From Mrakia gelida (taxonomy: Eukaryota > Basidiomycota > Tremellomycetes > Cystofilobasidiales > Mrakiaceae), in NCBI GenBank assembly GCA_024345305.1, contig BRON01000001.1, forward strand, positions 124,001 through 188,000: DNA of 64,000 nt. The letters run 5' to 3'. Position numbers and translations under genes: made by a program. Positions 21,026 to 32,212 of the stretch are shown here, one piece after another. The first letter of the stretch is position 1. Every line of letters starts with the position of its first letter. Below the pieces are notes generated by a model. That model was not told where the DNA came from, made no database searches, and worked only from the letters and a program-made list of their open reading frames with translations.

Positions 21026-24000
21026 ATGGCGGACGTCACTACCCTTGAATCCTCCTCTTCGGTCCCAGAAGTAGATTCTCAAGCTGCTCCCTCAGGTTAG
21101 TAACCAGCTCGTCTTTCTTTCGAATCTCTGGCAGGGCGGCCAGGAGAGCTCGAACGGAGCGGGTTTAAATGGGAGCACGACCCGAGGAGGGAAGGACTCG
21201 GAGGTCAAACGAGATCGACTTTTTTGGAGGGTCGCTTCATGCTCTTCAGAGAAGGGCTCTCTAGAAGAAGTGGCCAGGATATCTACTGCGAGCACCTCTC
21301 TACAGCTCTCTACCCTCTTCAAACGAGCTCTTCCTTGCCCTTCGCTCGTCCTTTCAAGAGACTGACGTTTTTCGATTGCCCTTCCCTCCCTCCCTCCTCT
21401 TCCTCTTTTTCATGTCGCTCTGCTTCGACGAACGACCTACAGAAGACCAGAAGACCCAAGATGAAGCTGAGGCCATCGCTCAACTCGAGTGTGAGTCCGA
21501 GTTTCTCCCCGTTCTCGATCCTTCTACCCAGCTCTCGTTTTTCGATGCGAGCTTCGTCCTGACTTTCTTTCCCTTCCTTCCCTCCCCTCCCGTTCCTCTT
21601 TCCTCTCGCTCGCACTTCCTCTTCCCTCTCACAGACATGTTCCCCGTCACTATCATCCTCCCTACTCCTACCAACTCCAGCACCTACCTCCCTTCGCCCG
21701 ATGCTTCCGCTACTCCCACCAAGATCGTGATCCAAACCGCTGCGATGGAGGTCCTCCAAGATCTTCGAATGCAGGTCCAGGAATCTCCCTTTGGATACTG
21801 GCTCGGTCCCTTCTCGTTCAGACTCCCAGTCCCCACGGGAGCCACTCGAGGAGACGTCGTCAACAAGGGTCGAGAGGCTTTGGAGATCAAGCTCGGAGAG
21901 AAGCTCTCGGACTTCATCGAGGTCGGAGAGGTCTTCGGTGGTGAGGGTCGAGAGGAGACAGAAAAGATCTTGGAGGTCGTTCGAGGTGAGTCTAGTAGAC
22001 TCAAAGGGCTACTGGTGGACTGTCGAGGTGCTCAGGAACCTCGAACTGATCATTTCTCATCACTTTGTCTTCGCGCGACGAACAGAGCCCTTCTCGGAGA
22101 CCGATGCTCGAACCCAAGTCCTTCGACTGAGGGAGTACCTCGCCACTGGATCCGACGCTCAGGATCCCGCTGCTTTGGGAGTCTCTCCGGGTGCTAGTAT
22201 GTACGAGGCTGTTCGAGATGGTCTCGTTCCTTCCATCGAGGAGAAGAAGCGTGAGTCCTTCCCTTTGATTTCCCTTCGAGTCGCGCGACCAGCTCGAGCT
22301 CGACCTCTTGCTTTCTATTTGCCCTTGCTGACTTCTTCCCTCCTCCAATCTCGTACACCCTCCAGCCTCCACCGACCTCGCTCTCACGAACGGTCACCGA
22401 TCCTCCAACGGAAAGTCCTCGTCCAAGAAGTCCACCAACTCCAAACCCGTCTCTCCTCCCAACAAGTCCTCCCTCCCCACCTCCAAGCTCGTCCCTTCGG
22501 ACAAGCACCTCTTCAACGACTATGAGGGATGGACCGGAACTCCCCTCTCCACCTTCCTTCCTCGACCCATTGAGAACCTTCACCCAGCCTCGTGCGTCAA
22601 GTCCTTCGGAGTCTCGCCATGGAACCCTCCTCCCCCTCAGTACCGAGCCAAGGGTCACCTCCTCTACCTCTCCGTCACAACTCTTGAGGGAGAGTCCGTT
22701 CAACTCACCTCCACCGTTCGAGGATGGTTCGTCTCCAAGTCCACCAGCGTCGTCTTCGACCCCTCGCCTCGACCCTCCCCCAAGGACTTCGCCGCTCACT
22801 CCCTTCTCGACCTCCTCCACGGTCTCTCGCCCAACTTTTCCTCCAACTTCGCTTCCCTCGTCGGCAAGGCTCAGCAGGAGGGAGCTGACGGAGCTCGACC
22901 CCGAGACCTCCTCGCCATCACTCCCATCCAGCAAGCTCTCGCTGCTCACCCATGGCTCGTCGAGCCCGCGACCACCACCGTCGCCGATCCCGTCAGACAG
23001 CAGGTCTCGTACTTGCTCAGTGGAGCTACCGGACCCGATGGGATGGAGGGAGCCAAGGATTGGAACGACGAGATCCAGCAGGCTAGGGAGATGGCTCGGG
23101 AGACGATGCAGGATCGAGTCAACAGGGAGAAGAACCTCGCTAGGATCCAGGCTGAGTTCACTGCTGCTTGTGTGAAGGGAGTGATGGGTATCGCTGTGAG
23201 TCTATATCCCTCGTTCTCTCCTCGCTCTGAGCTTCGAGGCGAAGTCACTTCGTACTTTTTCTCGACGCGCCGAGACTTCGATCGCTGACTCTCGTTCTCT
23301 TTCTTTTGCCTCAGCGAGGAGATGTCATCCCTCTCAACCCTCACGAGGTCTCCGCCGCCCACATGTGGCTTCACCGAAACATCTTCTTCACCAAGGGACT
23401 CGACAGCATCGACTCGTTCTCTCACCTCGGATCGGACGAAGCCGCTCACGTCGCTTGCGGAAAGGACGTCGCCGGTATCAGGTCCCTCAACCAACTCGAC
23501 GTCAACGGAGCTTGCCTCCTCGGCCACACCGTCGTCGACTGGGCTGGAGAGCGATGGGTCTGCCAGTCGTTCCTGCCCGGAATCTTCAGGAGGAAGGACG
23601 AGGAAGAAGCCGTCGAGGTCGCCGCTGGAGAGGACGCCGCCGCTGCTGCCAAGATCGAGGACGTTGAGGAGACCAAGATGGAGGTCGATGGAGAGGCGTC
23701 GTCGGTCGAGAAGAAGGAGGTCGTCGAGTCCGAGAGCAGCCCTCACCTCATCGTCTACGGAGCCGACTTCGAGGCCGGACCCGAGGTCGTTCGATGGAAC
23801 TCCTCCTTCCACACCCTCATGGAGAAGGTCGCCGATGGATTCCGACTCGCTCTTCACGACGTCAAGGCTGGTCCCAGTGGAGACAAGATCAAGCTCTGGA
23901 CGAGTTCGGAGGTCAAGGGACTCAACGGAACCGACGGAAGGAAGTACATCCTCGACGCCTACCGACTCAGCCCCGTCGACGTCGAGTTCCTTCAGAAGGA

Positions 24001-26916
24001 CATCGAGGGACCTCTTTACACCAAGTCCAACGTCGAGGCTCTTACTCGAGCTAAGGGAACCGAGGCAGCCACCGACGCCGAGAAGATGCAGGTCGACGAC
24101 GAGGACGCGTCCAACGGAGTCGCCTACCCTCATCGACTCGCTCTGCTTCGACCCGAGCTCCTCGACGCCTTCTGGGACAGCGAGTTCAGAAAGTGGGCTA
24201 CCGATCTCGCGTCCAAGAGGAAGGCTCTCGCTTCCCCTCCCGCCGTCGAGTCCGAAGAGTCCTCCGTCAAGGATTCCGCGGCTACCTCGCCCACCGTCGC
24301 TTCCCAGGAGGAGGAGAAGCCCGTCGCCGTCGAGGAGACCGAGGAGGAGCAGGAGCAGGTCGTCGTTCAAGCCAACGGAGACATTCACGTCCATAAGCCT
24401 ACCGGAGAAGTCAGCATCACCAAGGCCGACGGACCCTCCGCTCGATTCGAGCTTCGATTCAACCCCGACGCCTTCGTCGACACCAAGCCTCTTCCTTCGG
24501 GAGACGCCGAGAAGGATCTCGAGGCTACCAAGTCGAACGCTTTCGATGCTTCGCCTACCAGCAACGAGGAGGACCCCGCCGTCAAGGCCGTTCGAGACGC
24601 GTCCGTCTTCCTCAGGACCGTCGCCGTTCCCACCTTCATCGTCGATGTCATCACTGGACGAGAGTCCGTTTCGGATGGAATGATGCTCACTCAGGCTTTC
24701 CACAAGAAGGGAATCAACATGAGGTTCGTTCTTCTCTCCTCTTCCATCGCGTCCCTCGTGCGTGTGTCGTTTCGTTCGCTGACCTCGCTTGACCTTTCTT
24801 CACTTTCCCTCCCTCCTCAGGTACCTCGGAATGGTCACTGCCAACATGGAGCGAGTCCTCACCGCCAGCCAGGGAACCGATTCCGTTCCTCAGCTCAACT
24901 CCTTCCTCGTGAGTCTCGTTCTCTCGTTTTGTCTCTCTCCCTCGTCTTCGAACCCTCGACTGACGAGCTTTCCCTCCTTTTTTCCTTCTCCAGGTCGTCG
25001 CTCTCCAAGAGATGGTCTTCCGAGCCGCCAAGCGAATCCTTCGAGGTCTCATCCGAGGTCTCCTCGCCGACGAGTGGGCGTCCGTCGTCTCTCACTTCCT
25101 CAACTGTCTCGTCGGAATCGAGTCGGATCCCAAGCCTCACCACGAGCCCTCCCCCTTTATCCTCGACAACCCTTCCACCTGGGTCTCCCTCACCCCTACC
25201 TCCCTCCGAGCCATCATCACCACCGAGGTCCAGAAGAGGTTCCGATTCAACCTCCCCGACACCTTCCTCACCACCGACCTCAAGAAGCCTCAGATCGTTC
25301 GAGAGCTCGCTCTTCGATTCGGATTCCAGCTCGCCGCCAAGGACTACCAGTTCGAGGCTGTCTCCGAGGGAGAGGAGGAGGTTGCGAAGACCAAGAAGGG
25401 AGGAAAGAAGTCGAGGGGAGGAACTGGAGGATCGTCGACCTTCTCGCCCGAGGATGTCGTCGCTTTCGTGCCGACCGTCAAGGATGCTGAGCCTTCGGTG
25501 AGTCGATGTTCTTTCTTTCTCTCCTCGTTCTCTCATCTCTTGCCCTTCCGAAAGCCGCGAGCTGACTGTCCTCTCTTTTCGTTTTCGACGCGTTTGTCTC
25601 TTCTTCGAACAGAGCGCCGCCTCCGAGGAGACCATGGAAGCCGGAAAGATCACGATCCAACGAGGAGACAAGCTCGCCGGACTCGAGCTCATGCAGGAAT
25701 CCATCTCTCTCTACGAGACCATCCACGCTCTCTTCCACAAGGACGTCGCTCGAGCCTACAACGCCTACTCGGTCACCGTCATCCAGCTCTACCGAGCCGC
25801 TCTTGGAGAGCGAGCCAACACCGAGGACGCAGCTCCCAAGGAGGGAGAACCCATCGTACCAGAGTTCGCGGATCAGCTCGCGTTGGCGTTGAGGTTCCAG
25901 AGGCAGGGAGTCATCGTCGCCGAGAGGACCCTCGGATTGGATCACCCCGATACCCTCAGCTACTATCAGAACTTGGCGATGCTCGAGCACTTGGGAGAGG
26001 ACGTCGAGATGGCGTTGAAGATGTTCAGGCACGTGTTGGAGCTTTGGGACGTAGTCTACGGAGATGATCACCCGGATCAGCTCGTTCTCTTGGTGAGTCT
26101 CGTTTTCCTTCGACTCGCGTCACGTCGCGTTTCGTTCTCGACACTGACCTTCCTCTATCGCTTCTCTACTTCCCAGACCAACATCGGTAAGCCTCCTCTT
26201 CGATCGATCGGGGAAGTTCTCGCAAGCTTTTGCTGATTCGTCTCTTCTTCCTTCGTCTCGCAGGTCAACTCCTCTCCCTCGGATCCCAATTCGAGTCCTC
26301 CTCCAAGGTCTTCCGATCCGTCTGCGAGGTCGGAGCTCGACTCCACGGTCCCACATCCATCACCATCGCCAACGCTCAGCACTCGTTGGGTCAATCCCTC
26401 TTCTGCCTCGCCGACTACGAGGGAGCCGCCACCCACTCTGGAATCGCCGCCGAGATCTTCCTCGAGCGACTCGGAAAGGACGATCCTCTCTCCATCGAGG
26501 CCGAGGGTCTCCACCAGGCTTTCAAGGGTCAGGTCGAGCTCGCGAAGCGAGGTGGGGCTGGAGCTCCCAGGAGGTTCCTCGCTCCTCAGCGAGCGGCTTT
26601 GGCTGGACGAGCTGTGAACGGAGGAGTCGTCAGGAGCGGAGCTGAGGAGGTCATCCAGGTCGGAGGAGAGGACAAGAAGAAGAAGGTCGAGGCTGCTGTT
26701 GTCGTTGATCCTAACGGAGCTGGATCGAGGGGACACCTCGAGGTGAGTCGCGTCGCGTTTCCTCGGCTCGTCGTTCTCGTCTCTTCGTCCTCTGACCTAA
26801 CCTCACCTTTGCCTCCTCGCTCTCAGGTCGAGGATCTCGTCAAGTACGTCTCCGGAACCGCGTCCAAGACCTCCAAGAAGGGACCCAAGTCCAAGAAGGC
26901 GAAGTCGACGAAGTAG
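21026..26916 (+). CDS. CLU1: clustered mitochondria protein Clu1 (eIF3-associated p135, TIF31)
   Basis: Large cytosolic RNA-binding protein needed for normal mitochondrial distribution, and found with eIF3. Twelve exons sum to 4,524 nt, giving 1,507 aa in one frame, close to the usual length. Order: acidic N-terminus, CLU N-terminal domain (FPVTIILPTPTNSS...), Clu domain (HLFNDYEGWTGTPLSTFLPR and onward), the eIF3 p135-type central region (GDVIPLNPHEVSAAHMWLHR; LNQLDVNGACLLGHTVVDW), an acidic insertion of Glu/Val-rich sequence, then a TPR array (VIVAERTLGLDHPDTLSYYQ; LFCLADYEGAATHSGIAAE), and a Lys-rich end KSKKAKSTK. Exon 10 is a 10-nt microexon (26177-26186). The donor at 24724 is GTTCGT; most others are GTGAGT. 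Identification is firm from the TPR and CLU sequences. Confidence 0.96.
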
Positions 26917-27976
26917 ACTAGATAGATTTCTTCTCGTTCCCTCCTCTCTTTCCTCTCTCTCCCCAGTTTCGTTTCCTTCCCTCCCTCCCCGTCCATCTTG
27001 CCTTCTTCACCTCATGTTTCGCTTCGATCTGTTGTTCTCTATAGCTGCATCGTTCGCTCTTTCTCCCTCCCTCTCCTCACCGTCGTCCCCTTGTTTTTCT
27101 TCGCTCCTCGCTCGCATCTCTCTCCCACTGTTTCCCCTTCGCTCCCTTTCTCTTTTTGCCCCTCTTTAGCTCTCTCTTGGATTCTCGTCCTGCTCCTCTT
27201 CCTTTTTGCATTGGGTAGACCTAAACCTAACACCACCTCTCTCTCACACAAGATCGATCTCTTCTTCTTCCACTCTCTTTCGCGACGCGTGGTTGGTTGT
27301 AGTTGAGCCAAGGAGCTCGCGTGATGCAGGTCTGCTCTTCACGTGCTGCAGAGGCGCCATGCGTTCCTTGCTCAGGTTAAATCTTCTTGCCGGTGAAGAG
27401 ATGAGCGCTCGAGGGGGGGATGAAGAACCCTCATCTCTTAAGACAAAGCAAAAAAACCTCCGAACTCTCCTTTCTCCGTCTTCCCTCCCTCTTCGCTCTT
27501 TCAGTTCCTCCTCTCCTTCCGCCTCTGTAGGAGCTCAGAGGACGATGTGAGTCAATCATCTCCTCTCCCTTCCTCACCGAATCCCTACGGATCTGCGGGT
27601 CTAGCTCGTCGCGAACGAGTTCCAGCTCGAGTCCCTCGAACTCGACGCGCCGACGCACGAACCTTCCTGTTCGTCCTTCTCCCCCTGCTTCTCCGTGCTC
27701 GGTTCATCTCTCGCCCATAAAAAAGCAATCTACTCTCGCTCCTGTGACCTTGATTCTAGCGCTGGATTTTATTGCGGCGGCTGAAGATCTCCGGTTGACT
27801 GATACCCCCTCTGTTTTTGCTTCCCTCTCAACCACCACGAACAGAATTCGGTCCCTTCCTTCTTCCCCTCCAGCTCTCACACTCTTTCCCTTCTCTCTCG
27901 TCGCTCCCTCTTCTCCCTTCTTTCCTCCCTCGACCCTTTCTTCCCTCGTCCAACCCCGCACCGGACCCGACGCGAC
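26917..27976. other. intergenic, 1.06 kb, Clu1 3' side and GPCR upstream region
   Basis: Pyrimidine-rich 3' sequence after Clu1, then the leader of the receptor gene. Open frames here are low complexity and I do not support any. Contains CCTAAACCTAACACC at about 27218, a short telomere-like word, and the palindrome-rich GCGACGCGT near 27282. Confidence 0.5.
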
Positions 27977-30148
27977 ATGTTCCTCCAGCAACGAGATTTG
28001 CCCTCCAACGTCTCGAACAAGATCGATTTTGAACTTTGGGATGGGCTTGTCCACCTCACGGCTTTTCACCTTACCAGAAGAGAAGCAGCATCTACGGCTG
28101 TGAGCTCTTCAGTCTTCTTGATTGCGCTTTTTCTTTGCGAGCTCATCTCAACCCTCCTCTTCGTTTTTCTCAGGTGCTTGGCGCTGTTGGGGTCCTTTAG
28201 TGCACTATCGTCTCCTCGCTTCTCTTCTACCTCCTCTCCCATGCTATCTACGTCGGCCACGGAGCGAGAAGGGAACGATCCGAGTCTTTAAAACGGTTTC
28301 TCTCGACGGACAGTGCGTCGATGCATTCTCGCTTCGCGTCCGAAGAGCCCCGCTGACGCTCGTTCTCTTTTTCGACCCAGTGGGCGTGTACCTTCTGAAC
28401 TTGTTGGTGTTCGACTTGGGGACGTCGTTGGCAGCGATGTGCGATATCAAGTGGTCTCAAGAGGTGAGCAGCACAAGGGGAAAAGCGGCTGCGAAAGAAG
28501 CTGAGGCTGCTTCGTTCTTCTCGTCGCTGACTGCCTCTGTTCTCCCCTGTTCATCAGTTCGTGATCAAGCACTCGACGATGTGTGTTTTCCAGGGTGTCT
28601 CAAACCAGTTCGGTGTCACCGGAGCAGCTTTCTGGAAGTGAGTCGAGTCGATTTCGCCCCTTCTTCGTTCAACGACGAACTGACGCGTCGCCTTCAGCCT
28701 CTCTCTCGCCGTTCAGACCTTCTGCCTTCTCTACATTCGTTTCACACCTCCAGTTTGGGTCAAATGGGTGGTCGTGCCATGCGGTTGGATCTTCGCTTTG
28801 GTAAGTCGCGAAACGCGTCGTGTTTTCTTTTGCGACAGCATCGCTGACCCCCTTCTTAACCTTCTGTCTTCGGCAGATGATGACCATCATGGGACCAATT
28901 CTAAACAAATCACCATTCTCCTTCTATGGTGAGTCTAGCAGCCTCACTACCTCTCCAACGAGAAGGCGTTGTCGACGTCGTCATTTCTGCCTTCTCGTCG
29001 TCTCCTTTCCCTTTCTTCCAAACCATCACGCTGACCTTTGCCTCACCTCAAAACTATTTCCAGGACCCAACTCTGACGGATGCTGGCTCACCATCGGCTC
29101 TTCGAACGCCAAAGGCTGGCTCTTGTCAGTGACTTTCTTGCGTCTCGATCTCGTCGACGCGTCGTGATTTTGACCTCCATTCCCTCCTCTTCTTCCAGAA
29201 CGGTCGCCTTCCTATCGATTTCAGCCCTTGGCATCATGATTATACTTTACCTCATCCTGTTCCTCTCCCTGAGTGGAGCCCTCGACAAGATCACGAACCG
29301 CCAAACCAGCTCCGTCGAAAAGGGATCAGGTTCTGGCGCTGGACGATCTTCCGAGGTTCCTTCGTCTGTGGTGAGAGGAAGGCAGGTCAGGAAGGTTGCG
29401 AGGAAGATGCTTTAGTGAGTGGCTGTAGTTCCGTCGAGGTCTGAGGGCTGACAGAACGAAGAAGAGCTGACTGACCTTCGATGTTCGTTTCGCGTTTCCA
29501 TCTTCAGTTATCCGTGCTGCTATCTGCTTCTCTCCATGCCCCTCACGGTGTGTGTCATCCTCGCAGCTCAAGACCGTATCCTCGACCACGGGGTCTACAT
29601 TGCCAGCAACGTGCTCTTCGTGCTCATAAGTATGTTTTTCCCCGCATGACCTCATCATCGAACGACGCGTCTGACCTCCTCGATTTTTCGTTTCATCTCA
29701 GGCGTCTCTGATGGTTCGTCTTCGCCTCGCTGTACACTCTCGACATCACGTATTGACTCATATTCCTCCTCTCTTCCTTCCACCTCTCTTCTCAGTCGCA
29801 ATCTTCGTCTTGACGCGACGACATCTCCTCGCTGCTCCAGCGACGCCTTCGACCCACGGAGGAATCTCCATGCAAGTCGTCACTACCACCTTCAACCAAC
29901 CGGGAGCGGACCCAGTCAGCTCGCGAGCACTCCCATACGTCCGATCCCAGTCTCCGGTCGACAGTCTCGAGGACGAAGTCGCGTCGTACATCGAGTCGGC
30001 ACAGGCATCGAAGGAAAGTCACGTCGAGGCTTGGGATTCTCAACCGACCAAGAAGCAGGTCAGGAGGTCGTCGAAGGTCGAGAGGATCGCTCGCTCTGAA
30101 GGGCACGAGGACTCGTTTGGGTTGGTGAAGCTGGATCGAACGAGCTGA
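27977..30148 (+). CDS. Git3/cAMP-receptor-like G-protein-coupled receptor
   Basis: Probable plasma-membrane nutrient (glucose-type) receptor acting through a G-alpha protein on cAMP signalling. Seven helices are visible after splicing: TM1 CTIVSSLLFYLLSHAIYVG, TM2 YLLNLLVFDLGTSLAAMC, TM3 GVTGAAFWNLSLAVQTFCLL, then WVVVPCGWIFALMMTIMG, VAFLSISALGIMIILYLILF, YYPCCYLLLSMPLTVCVILA and VYIASNVLFVLISVSDVAIF. A basic third loop (VVRGRQVRKVARKML) precedes TM6, as in the Git3 C-terminal domain, and the tail is Ser-rich. The start at 27977 (MFLQQRDLPSNVSNKIDF) carries an N-glycosylation sequon. The intron before TM1 must end at TTTAG (28196-28200), because reading on from the upstream CAG meets a stop. 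A 12-nt microexon lies at 29702-29713. The family call rests on topology and the Git3_C-like segment. Confidence 0.75.
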
Positions 30149-30402
30149 GGTGAGTGAACGAAAGACGAGCAACGCGTTTCCCAGTCGATCCTGATGCTGA
30201 CTCTCGCTTTCTTCCGTCCTCGGGTTCGGTTAGCAGCTGAAGAGAATCCGGCTACGCAATCGCATCATAATGTTTAGCTCTTTGATGCGGATCGATGCCT
30301 CGCTCAGCGACTTTGATTCGATTCGAAACGGACGCGAAGCCCAAAACCTGAGCCCACACTCGCCTCCTTCCTTCCTCTCCCCCAGACTACTGTACAGAGC
30401 GA

Positions 30403-31875
30403 TCAATCCCTCTCAACCAGAACCCAACTCGTCCCATTCCCAGCCCAACAATCCACCACCCTCTCTCCCTTCGTCTCCTCCAAACTCGAACTCGCACTCG
30501 TCCTCGTCGACGGCCAAACCCTTCCCAAACCCACCCAATCTGTCACCCCTCCATCCCCCATGTTCCCATGCTCGTTCCATCCCCATCCCCAGACTTCTTT
30601 CCTCTCTCCTTCTTCCCGCTCGGCGTCCAGAACCGAAAGCAGAACCAAAACATGCTCCGATCCAGCTCTCAAGCTTGGGGAGGTTGCGTTCGGAGGGAGG
30701 GTGAGGGGTTTGAAGGGAGTTTTGGAGTAAGACAGGATGGAGTAATCGGTGGGAGTGATGTCGGTGTTGGGTTGGGAAGCGAGGAGAAGGACGGAGGAGG
30801 ACCAGGTTGAGGAGATTTGGAGGATGGTCGAGGAAGAAGACGCGTCGAGAGAGGGAGGAAGGGAGACTTGAGTTGCTGGGTTTGAGGGATGACCGAGGAT
30901 TTGAAGGTGGGAAGAGTGGGGTCGTTGAGAGTGGAGGATGAGGGTGTGGTGTAGTCCCAGAGCGAGTTGGGTGAAGGGGCTGAGGAGGGTTGAGGAGGAG
31001 GAGGAGGATGGTAGGGAGGTTGGGACGAGGAGGACTGCTGCTGGAGGAGGAGGAGTTTCGAGTTCGTTGATGGAGGGTGGGATAGTCGATAAAGGGGCTG
31101 AAAGTTGACCATGTCTCGCTGCTCCCCATCCTACGAGTCTCCGACTCGACTCGTTCGCGAGATGGAGGAGGACATGTCTCGGTCCAGACACGAGGTCTAC
31201 GATCTTCTCATCTTGGAAGACATGCCAGCAGAACCTCTCCTCCTCCATTGATCGACCTCGTCTCCCGTTTCCGAGTTCGGCAAAGTCGTTGGTTCCCATG
31301 GCGAGGAGGAGATCGGGTGAAGGTGGACGGCGTGAACGAGGAGGAGGGGAGGAAGTTGAGCTTGGGAGGAGGAGGGTGGCTGAGAAGGCGATGAAGGTAG
31401 TTGTCCAGGAAGCTGCGATCCTGATGGGTTGGTAGCAGTACGTCCCCTCCGCCCTACGTTCCAGCTCTACCAATACCTCGATGGGTAAAGGAGGGAGCTT
31501 CAACTTGCGAAACCCTCCTCCTCGCGCTCCTCCTCCTTCTCCCTCCTTTGACGTCCCCTCTTCCTCCCCTTCTGCACTCAACCCAAGCTGACCTCCCTCT
31601 CCATCGCCGCATCCCCAGATCTGCCGTCTTCCATTATCCGTCTCGAGCAAGCATGTTGTGTGGTTGGCTCCGAACGCGAGCTGGAGTATGGATCGAGTTT
31701 GAGGAGGAGGGAAGGAGGACGAGTTGAGCTCGCCCGTCGAGGAGGAGGACGCCGAGGCGATGCAAGGGAGGAAAACGTGAGAGTCTTCTTGTTGGGAATG
31801 AGAGAGTTGGTTCTGAGCGTTCGATCCTGCAGAGTAGAGTACGAGCGAAGGAGGAGGGGAGGCTAGAGAGCTCAT
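30403..31875 (-). CDS. ATS1: Ats1-like RCC1-repeat protein
   Basis: Single-exon gene of 490 codons, exceptional in this intron-rich window. RCC1-type beta-propeller blades are visible: LVLYSAGSNAQNQL, LAFGANHTTCLLE followed by IWGCGDGEGGQLGL, LAMGTNDFAELGNG, VSGPRHVLLHL followed by VGWGAARHGQLSA, and at the end VWGWGWNEHGNMGDGG followed by CWAGNGTSWVLVERD. Yeast Ats1 works with Kti11/Dph3 in tRNA wobble-uridine modification (Elongator pathway) and was found as an alpha-tubulin suppressor. The size and the poorly conserved middle blades fit Ats1 better than the Ran exchange factor RCC1. ATG chosen at 31875 (MSSLASPPPSLVLYS); the upstream in-frame codon at 31917 is TTG. Several Ser-rich insertions separate the blades. 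Confidence 0.8.
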   Translation of the reverse strand: MSSLASPPPSLVLYSAGSNAQNQLSHSQQEDSHVFLPCIASASSSSTGELNSSSFPPPQTRSILQLAFGANHTTCLLETDNGRRQIWGCGDGEGGQLGLSAEGEEEGTSKEGEGGGARGGGFRKLKLPPLPIEVLVELERRAEGTYCYQPIRIAASWTTTFIAFSATLLLPSSTSSPPPRSRRPPSPDLLLAMGTNDFAELGNGRRGRSMEEERFCWHVFQDEKIVDLVSGPRHVLLHLANESSRRLVGWGAARHGQLSAPLSTIPPSINELETPPPPAAVLLVPTSLPSSSSSSTLLSPFTQLALGLHHTLILHSQRPHSSHLQILGHPSNPATQVSLPPSLDASSSSTILQISSTWSSSVLLLASQPNTDITPTDYSILSYSKTPFKPLTLPPNATSPSLRAGSEHVLVLLSVLDAEREEGERKEVWGWGWNEHGNMGDGGVTDWVGLGRVWPSTRTSASSSLEETKGERVVDCWAGNGTSWVLVERD

Positions 31876-32212
31876 CCGAAGAGAAGCAAGTCGAGGTCGA
31901 TGGATCTTCGAGCTCAACTTTCGCTCCTCCCTTCTCTCGTTCGCCTCGCAACTCCCACGCTTGAAAACTGACCGATTTTCGCTGTCTCACGGACGATGAC
32001 GACTGTTCGACTCTAGAAGACCACTCTAGAAGGGAAAAGGAAGCGCGGATCTATCCGCTTTCTCCCGTTGGCTCTCTTCCAGACTCTTCGAGCGCTCGAG
32101 ATCTGCCCTTCCTTCCCCTGGTGCCCCCCTCTGCTCTTTCTGTTCTGCCTGCAACAGGTTTCTTTCGTCTCTCTCAACAACCAACTACATCCCTCTCTTC
32201 ACAATCATCGAC
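31876..32212. promoter_or_regulatory. short divergent promoter
   Basis: 337 bp shared by the Ats1-like gene (minus) and the hemerythrin-domain gene (plus). No recognised element; an inverted-looking pair TCTAGAAGACCACTCTAGA lies near 32013. Confidence 0.4.

Noticed and set aside
22946..24703. 585-codon minus-strand frame opposite Clu1
   Set aside because: It is the antisense shadow of the C-rich third positions of Clu1: Gly/Leu/Ser-rich with no domain, while the sense strand encodes conserved CLU sequence.
28174..28200. Premature stop making the GPCR a pseudogene
   Set aside because: The TAG is best read as the intron acceptor; all seven helices then follow in frame.
30413..31129. Alternative 238-codon frame inside the Ats1-like gene
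   Set aside because: It is a frame-shifted shadow rich in Ser/Pro; the main frame holds clear RCC1 blades throughout.
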